Assembly (NCBI GenBank): GCA_016714685.1
Contig: JADKCH010000007.1
Span: forward strand, 1-64,000
DNA length: 64,000 bases
Direction: 5' to 3'
Origin: Candidatus Geothrix odensensis
GTDB taxonomy: Bacteria; Acidobacteriota; Holophagae; Holophagales; Holophagaceae
The position numbers were made by a program, and so were the translations under genes. The notes under the pieces are model-generated. The model did not search any database. It saw only the letters and a list, made by a program, of their open reading frames with translations, and had not been told where the DNA came from. The stretch's first letter is position 1; the number at the start of each line of letters is the position of its first letter. Shown piece after piece: positions 60,494-64,000 of the stretch.

Positions 60494-61582
60494 ATGCGCG
60501 ACGCGACGCCGAAATTCCAGGATGCGCTGGTCCTCACGGGGGGCGGGACCGGCGGCCATTTCTTCCCGGCCCTGGCCCTGGCGGAGGGTGCGCGGGACCG
60601 GTGGTCTGACCGTCCGATCACTTTCATCGGTGCGCGGCGCGGCATCGAGGCGCGCGAGTTGCCGGCCAGCGCCTGGCCGCACCTGCTGCTGGACGTGGAG
60701 GGCTTCCTCGGCCGCTCGCCCCTGCGGGCGGCGAGATCCGCCTGGAAGCTCTGGTGCGCGGTCTCGCGGCTCAAGGCGCTTTGGCGGCGGGAGCGGCCCT
60801 GGGCGGTGATCGGCACCGGCGGCTACGGCGCCGCGCCGGCCCTGCTCGCGGCCCGCTCCCTGGGCATCCCCTTCTTCCTGCACGAGAGCAACGCGGCGCC
60901 CGGTGCGCTGGTGAAGCTGGTGGCGCCGAAGGCCCGGCGCGTGTGGTGCGGCATGGAGGCCGTGCGACCCCTGCTGCCGGGTGCGGACTGTCGCGTGGTG
61001 GGCACGCCGGTGCGGGCGGCCTTCCTGCGGGGCTTCGTGCCGGTGGCGGCGCTGTCGACCCCCTTCCGGCTGCTGGCGCTGGGCGGCAGCGGCGGCGCCC
61101 GCGTCCTCAACGAGGCCCTGCTCGAACTCGCACCGGCCCTGCTGGAAGGCCGACCCGACTGGGAGCTCCTGCATCAGGTGGGGCCCGCGGAACTGGAACG
61201 CCTGGAAGGTCGGCCGCGCCACCCGCGCCATGCTCTGGTGCCCTTCATCGCCCGCATGGACGAGGCCATGGAAGCCGCGAGCCTGGTGGTGGGTCGTTCC
61301 GGCGCCAGCACCTGCGCGGAGCTGAAGGCCGCCGGGCGCGGCGCGATCCTGATCCCACTGCCCACCAGCGCGAATGATCACCAGCGCCGGAACGCCCAGG
61401 CCCAGGCCGCAGAGGGCCGGGCCCAGGTGCTGGAGCAGGGGGCGCACTTGGTCTCCCGCCTTGAGGGCGCGCTCCGGCCACTGCTGGACGATCCCAGCGC
61501 CCGACAGGCCCTGTCCGGCGAACCTGAACCGAACCGGGCGGTGCAACTCTGCCTGGAGGATCTGCAGTCCTGTCTCGGCTGA
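60494..61582 (+). CDS. murG: UDP-GlcNAc:lipid I N-acetylglucosaminyltransferase MurG
   Basis: 362 aa. MurG motifs: the N-terminal loop LTGGGTGGHFFPALALAEGA, second G loop LALGGSGGARVLNEALLELA, and C-terminal VVGRSGASTCAELKAAGRGA, LIPLPTSANDHQRRNAQAQA. Converts lipid I to lipid II on the cytoplasmic face of the membrane. Unlike many genomes it is not in a dcw cluster here: neighbours are etfB (divergent) and tatC (convergent, 3 bp away). Confidence 0.94.
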   Translation: MRDATPKFQDALVLTGGGTGGHFFPALALAEGARDRWSDRPITFIGARRGIEARELPASAWPHLLLDVEGFLGRSPLRAARSAWKLWCAVSRLKALWRRERPWAVIGTGGYGAAPALLAARSLGIPFFLHESNAAPGALVKLVAPKARRVWCGMEAVRPLLPGADCRVVGTPVRAAFLRGFVPVAALSTPFRLLALGGSGGARVLNEALLELAPALLEGRPDWELLHQVGPAELERLEGRPRHPRHALVPFIARMDEAMEAASLVVGRSGASTCAELKAAGRGAILIPLPTSANDHQRRNAQAQAAEGRAQVLEQGAHLVSRLEGALRPLLDDPSARQALSGEPEPNRAVQLCLEDLQSCLG

Positions 61583-61585
61583 AGG

Positions 61586-62356
61586 CTACCGGGGCTGGCG
61601 GGGTTCGGCGATCCAGGCGACGGCGACGGAGAGGGCGTAGAGGGCGAGGAGGACGACGCTGAAGAAGATGGTGGTGACGACCACGTCGCCCGGGGTGAAG
61701 AAGGCACTGAAGATCAGGATGCCCAGGGTGGCGTGGCGCCAGAACTTCAGCATGAGGCGGGCGGTCACGATGCGGAACTTCGCCAGGAAGAAGAACAGGA
61801 CGGGCAGCTCGAACATCACGCCGGTGATGAGCGTGGTGGAGATGAACAGGTCGAGGTAGTCGGAGGCGTGGAGGTTGGCGCGCAGGCCGGCGGAGGCGGC
61901 TTCCTTGAAGAGGATGTCGCCCAGGAACTTGAAGGCCTGCTGGTAGGCGAAGGCGGCGCCGGCCAGGAAGCAGCCCGAGGTCACGAGGACGAAGGGGACG
62001 ACGAGGCGGCGTTCCTTGGGGAGGAGGCCCGGCCGGATGAAGGCCCACACCTGGTAGAAGAGGAAGGGGGCGGAGAGGAAGGCGGCGGCCCAGAGGGAGA
62101 GCCGCATCATGCTGAAGAAGGGCTCGGTGAGGTCGGTGAAGGCGAAGGGGTCGAGGGTGGCGACGGCCTTGCCGGTCTGGCGGGCCATGGCCTCGAGGAA
62201 GGGCTTCTGGGCCCAGGCCCAGAGCTTGAAGCGCCAGGCGTAGGTGAGGGCGAAGATCACCGCCACGGCGAGCAGGGAGCGCACGATGCGCACCCGCAGC
62301 TCCTGCAGGTGCTCCCAGAAGCTCATCTTCTCGGGCGGGGTGGCTGGAATGGCCAT
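61586..62356 (-). CDS. tatC: Twin-arginine translocase subunit TatC
   Basis: 256 aa, six membrane helices. MSFWEHLQELRVRIVRSLLA is the TatC N-terminal signature (conserved HLxELRxR), followed by PFFSMMRLSLWAAAFLSAPF and FFTPGDVVVTTIFFSVVLLA near the C-terminus. Receptor for Tat signal peptides in the inner membrane. Downstream of tatA with an intervening hairpin. Confidence 0.95.
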   Translation of the reverse strand: MAIPATPPEKMSFWEHLQELRVRIVRSLLAVAVIFALTYAWRFKLWAWAQKPFLEAMARQTGKAVATLDPFAFTDLTEPFFSMMRLSLWAAAFLSAPFLFYQVWAFIRPGLLPKERRLVVPFVLVTSGCFLAGAAFAYQQAFKFLGDILFKEAASAGLRANLHASDYLDLFISTTLITGVMFELPVLFFFLAKFRIVTARLMLKFWRHATLGILIFSAFFTPGDVVVTTIFFSVVLLALYALSVAVAWIAEPRQPR

Positions 62357-62375
62357 GGGCCTCGATCAGGAAAAG

Positions 62376-62403
62376 AGCCCGGCCCCCGCGGGGAGGCCGG
62401 GCT
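62376..62403 (-). terminator. Terminator-like hairpin between tatA and tatC
   Basis: Minus strand AGCCCGGCC (62395-62403) / GGCCGGGCT (62376-62384) with a 10-nt loop, followed by CTTTTCC. It probably reduces tatC expression relative to tatA. Confidence 0.65.
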
Positions 62404-62420
62404 GAATCGAAGGATCCGGC

Positions 62421-62606
62421 CTACTTCTTGTCCTTGTCCACGACCACGTCTTCCTTCACGGAATCCGTGAGCTCGCGGCTGGCCTTCTTGAACTCCTGGA
62501 TGCCCTTGCCAAGGCTCTTGCCCAGCTCCGGCAGGCGCGACGGCCCGAAGAAGATCAGCAGCGCGATGCCGATCAGCAGGATTTCCATCATTCCCAGGTT
62601 GCCCAT
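62421..62606 (-). CDS. tatA: Twin-arginine translocase subunit TatA/E
   Basis: 61 aa. A single N-terminal membrane helix (MMEILLIGIALLIFFGPSRL), the FGP hinge, then an amphipathic helix PELGKSLGKGIQEFKKASRE and a charged tail. Forms the Tat pore. No tatB seen nearby, so this may be a minimal TatAC system or TatB lies elsewhere. Confidence 0.93.
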   Translation of the reverse strand: MGNLGMMEILLIGIALLIFFGPSRLPELGKSLGKGIQEFKKASRELTDSVKEDVVVDKDKK

Positions 62607-62635
62607 GGTGTGCTCCAGATGCGGTGTGGCGGGGG

Positions 62636-62983
62636 TCAGGGTCGCAGATCCGCCAGCGAGAGGTCGCCGGGCAGGTCCAGTTCCATTCTAAGCAGGGCCT
62701 GCCCGTGGGTCTTGCCCTGGGCGTCGGTTTTCACGCTCTCGCTGCCGCCTCCGCCCAGAGAGTCGTGCAGGATGAAGTTGATGGCCTTGAGGTTGGGAAC
62801 TTCGAAGCGATCAACACCACCTTTGCATATGCTTGAAAAGTGATGTTTCACGCGCTCCGTGGTGAGCTCCCGCTGCAGGAAGCGGAACCCCGCCTCGGTG
62901 TAGGCGATGATGCCCACGTTCGAGCCGTCCCCCTTGTCGCCGCTGCGGGCGTGGGCGATGTCCTCCAGGCGGACCCTGGTCAT
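62636..62983 (-). CDS. AtuA-like ferredoxin-fold domain protein
   Basis: 115 aa. It matches the small C-terminal domain associated with AtuA (acyclic terpene utilisation) proteins: LEDIAHARSGDKGDGSNVGI, RVKHHFSSICKGGVDRFEVP, NFILHDSLGGGGSESVKTDA, QGKTHGQALLRMEL. Here it stands alone without the large AtuA domain or any acyl-CoA carboxylase. The ATG overlaps the ugd stop by 4 bp. Role unknown. Confidence 0.88.
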   Translation of the reverse strand: MTRVRLEDIAHARSGDKGDGSNVGIIAYTEAGFRFLQRELTTERVKHHFSSICKGGVDRFEVPNLKAINFILHDSLGGGGSESVKTDAQGKTHGQALLRMELDLPGDLSLADLRP

Positions 62984-64000
62984 GCGGAGACCACGGCGCG
63001 GCGGCCCAGGGAGTGGTAGGTCCAGCCCTTGGCCTCCATGGCCTCGGGGCGGAACAGGTTGCGGCCATCGAAGATGCGGCGGGCCTTGAGGGCCTTGGCC
63101 ACGGCCTCGAGATCGGCCTCGCGGTACTGGGCCCACTCGGTGGCGATGAGGAGGGCGTCGGCGCCCTCGCAGGCCGCCAGGGGAGACTCGGCGTAGCGGA
63201 CCTTGTCGCCGATCCTGGCCTTCACGGCCTCCATGGCGGCGAAGTCGTGGACCACCACCTCGGCGCCCAGGTTCACCAGGCCCTCGATGAGCTCCAGGGC
63301 CATGCTCTCGCGGATGTCGTCCGTGTCGGCCTTGAAGGCCAGGCCCCAGAGGGCGAAGCGCCGGTCCTTGAGGGGTGCGGGCACGCCCGACTTCACGCCG
63401 AAGTGGGCCTTCACCTTGCGCAGCAGCACCTGCTTCTGATGGCGGTTGGCCTCCACGGTGGCGGCGAGCGTCATGAGCGGGTGACCCTGCTCGCGGCCCA
63501 CCTTCAGGAGCGCCTGCAGGTCTTTGGGGAAGCAGGAGCCGCCGAAACCCGGGCCTGGATTGAGGAAGGCGGGGCCGATGCGGTGGTCCGCGCCGATGGC
63601 GGTCTTCACGTGGTCCACGTCCGCGCCCACGGACTCGGCCAGGTTCGCGATCTCGTTGATGAAGCTGATGCGGAGGGCCAGCATGGCGTTGGCCGCGTAC
63701 TTGGTCAGCTCGGCGCTGGGGGGATCCATGCGGAACCACTTGCCGCCGCTGCGGTCCAGGAAGGGCTGGTAGAGGGCCTTCATGACGGTCTCGGCGTGAT
63801 CGGAACGGCAGCCCACCACCACGCGGTCGGGCTCCAGGAAGTCACCGATGGCCGAGCCTTCGCGCAGGAACTCGGGGTTGCTCACCACCTCGAAGGCGCG
63901 GTCCGTGTGAACCGCGATCTCCGCGTGGACGCGGGCCGCCGTGCCCACGGGCACCGTGCTCTTGTCCACCACGATGAGGGGCCTGGCATCCTTGGACCGC
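62980..64000 (-). CDS. ugd: UDP-glucose 6-dehydrogenase, 5' truncated at the window edge
   Basis: About 340 C-terminal residues are visible; the N-terminal Rossmann fold begins beyond the edge. Motifs: VDKSTVPVGTAARV, EVVSNPEFLREGSAIGDFLE, NAMLALRISFINEIANLAES, catalytic Cys in GPGFGGSCFPKDLQALLK, then the C-terminal NAD-like domain LWGLAFKADTDDIRESMALE. Oxidises UDP-glucose to UDP-glucuronate for capsule, exopolysaccharide or LPS. It is translationally coupled to the AtuA-like gene. Confidence 0.95.
   Translation of the reverse strand, partial: RSKDARPLIVVDKSTVPVGTAARVHAEIAVHTDRAFEVVSNPEFLREGSAIGDFLEPDRVVVGCRSDHAETVMKALYQPFLDRSGGKWFRMDPPSAELTKYAANAMLALRISFINEIANLAESVGADVDHVKTAIGADHRIGPAFLNPGPGFGGSCFPKDLQALLKVGREQGHPLMTLAATVEANRHQKQVLLRKVKAHFGVKSGVPAPLKDRRFALWGLAFKADTDDIRESMALELIEGLVNLGAEVVVHDFAAMEAVKARIGDKVRYAESPLAACEGADALLIATEWAQYREADLEAVAKALKARRIFDGRNLFRPEAMEAKGWTYHSLGRRAVVSA

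Overview
The window is high-GC, densely coded DNA from a flagellated Gram-negative bacterium. LpxK (lipid A), an N-terminally truncated kinase-like protein with a TonB C-terminal domain, lipobox lipoproteins, the flagellar genes flgF-flgG-flgA, Tat components and a Dcu dicarboxylate carrier all point that way. Gene content (lysine 6-transaminase, dnaE2/imuB mutasome, LivM-LivG fusion, paired M4 peptidases, MoxR/RodZ-like cluster) fits Acidobacteriota, most likely class Holophagae (Geothrix/Holophaga type). That placement is inferred from gene content; no 16S rRNA gene is present. Both window edges cut genes: a kinase-like/TonB protein on the left and UDP-glucose 6-dehydrogenase on the right.

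Region by region. 1-7.5 kb: the truncated pseudokinase-TonB protein, convergent lat-rnhA, divergent moaE, an MmyB-like regulator and a DUF2834 protein followed by a decayed copy of the moaE 3' end, then an ECF sigma / zinc anti-sigma / membrane protein operon. 7.5-13.7 kb: translesion synthesis locus imuB and dnaE2 with a DUF4160 / DUF2442-HTH pair between them, surrounded by REP-like hairpin repeats. 13.7-22 kb: housekeeping and envelope genes (DUF4386, YgjP-type metallopeptidase, CvfB, HutD, a DUF3516-type helicase, Blc lipocalin, DUF6134, DUF2911-TPR). 22-31.7 kb: the most unusual block, two M4 (thermolysin-like) metallopeptidases with C-terminal EF-hand/dockerin-like ends, each preceded by a lipoprotein with a cohesin-like sequence pattern, downstream of an ABM-domain gene with a near-perfect sigma-54 promoter, palindromic upstream sites and an adjacent membrane-bound sigma-54 activator.

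31.7-40.5 kb: SPOR-NlpC/P60 lipoprotein, cold-shock protein, flgFGA, a DUF1292 protein, an aconitase-family enzyme with its swivel domain at the N-terminus, an L,D-transpeptidase fused to a MurC/Mpl-type ligase, and a beta-barrel-like protein. 40.5-50.5 kb: mazG, a Dcu transporter, bifunctional aroDE, then a translationally coupled cluster (degenerate NtrC-type regulator, MoxR ATPase, frameshifted RodZ-like protein, conserved hypothetical), several small genes and tRNA-Gly(CCC). 50.6-64 kb: branched-chain amino acid ABC transporter (livJ, livH, livMG fusion, livF), lpxK, a cyclic-nucleotide-binding/FHA protein, etfBA with a broken duplicate of the etfA 3' end beside a structured repeat, murG, tatC, tatA, an AtuA-like domain protein and ugd.

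How the genes may work together. The sigma-54 activator carries an extracytoplasmic ABC-substrate-binding-like sensor and sits beside the sigma-54 promoter of the ABM gene. Read-through would transcribe lipoprotein-peptidase-lipoprotein-peptidase. If the cohesin/dockerin resemblance holds, this would be a ligand-induced system that displays secreted metallopeptidases on the cell surface through lipoprotein receptors. This is a hypothesis from sequence patterns only.
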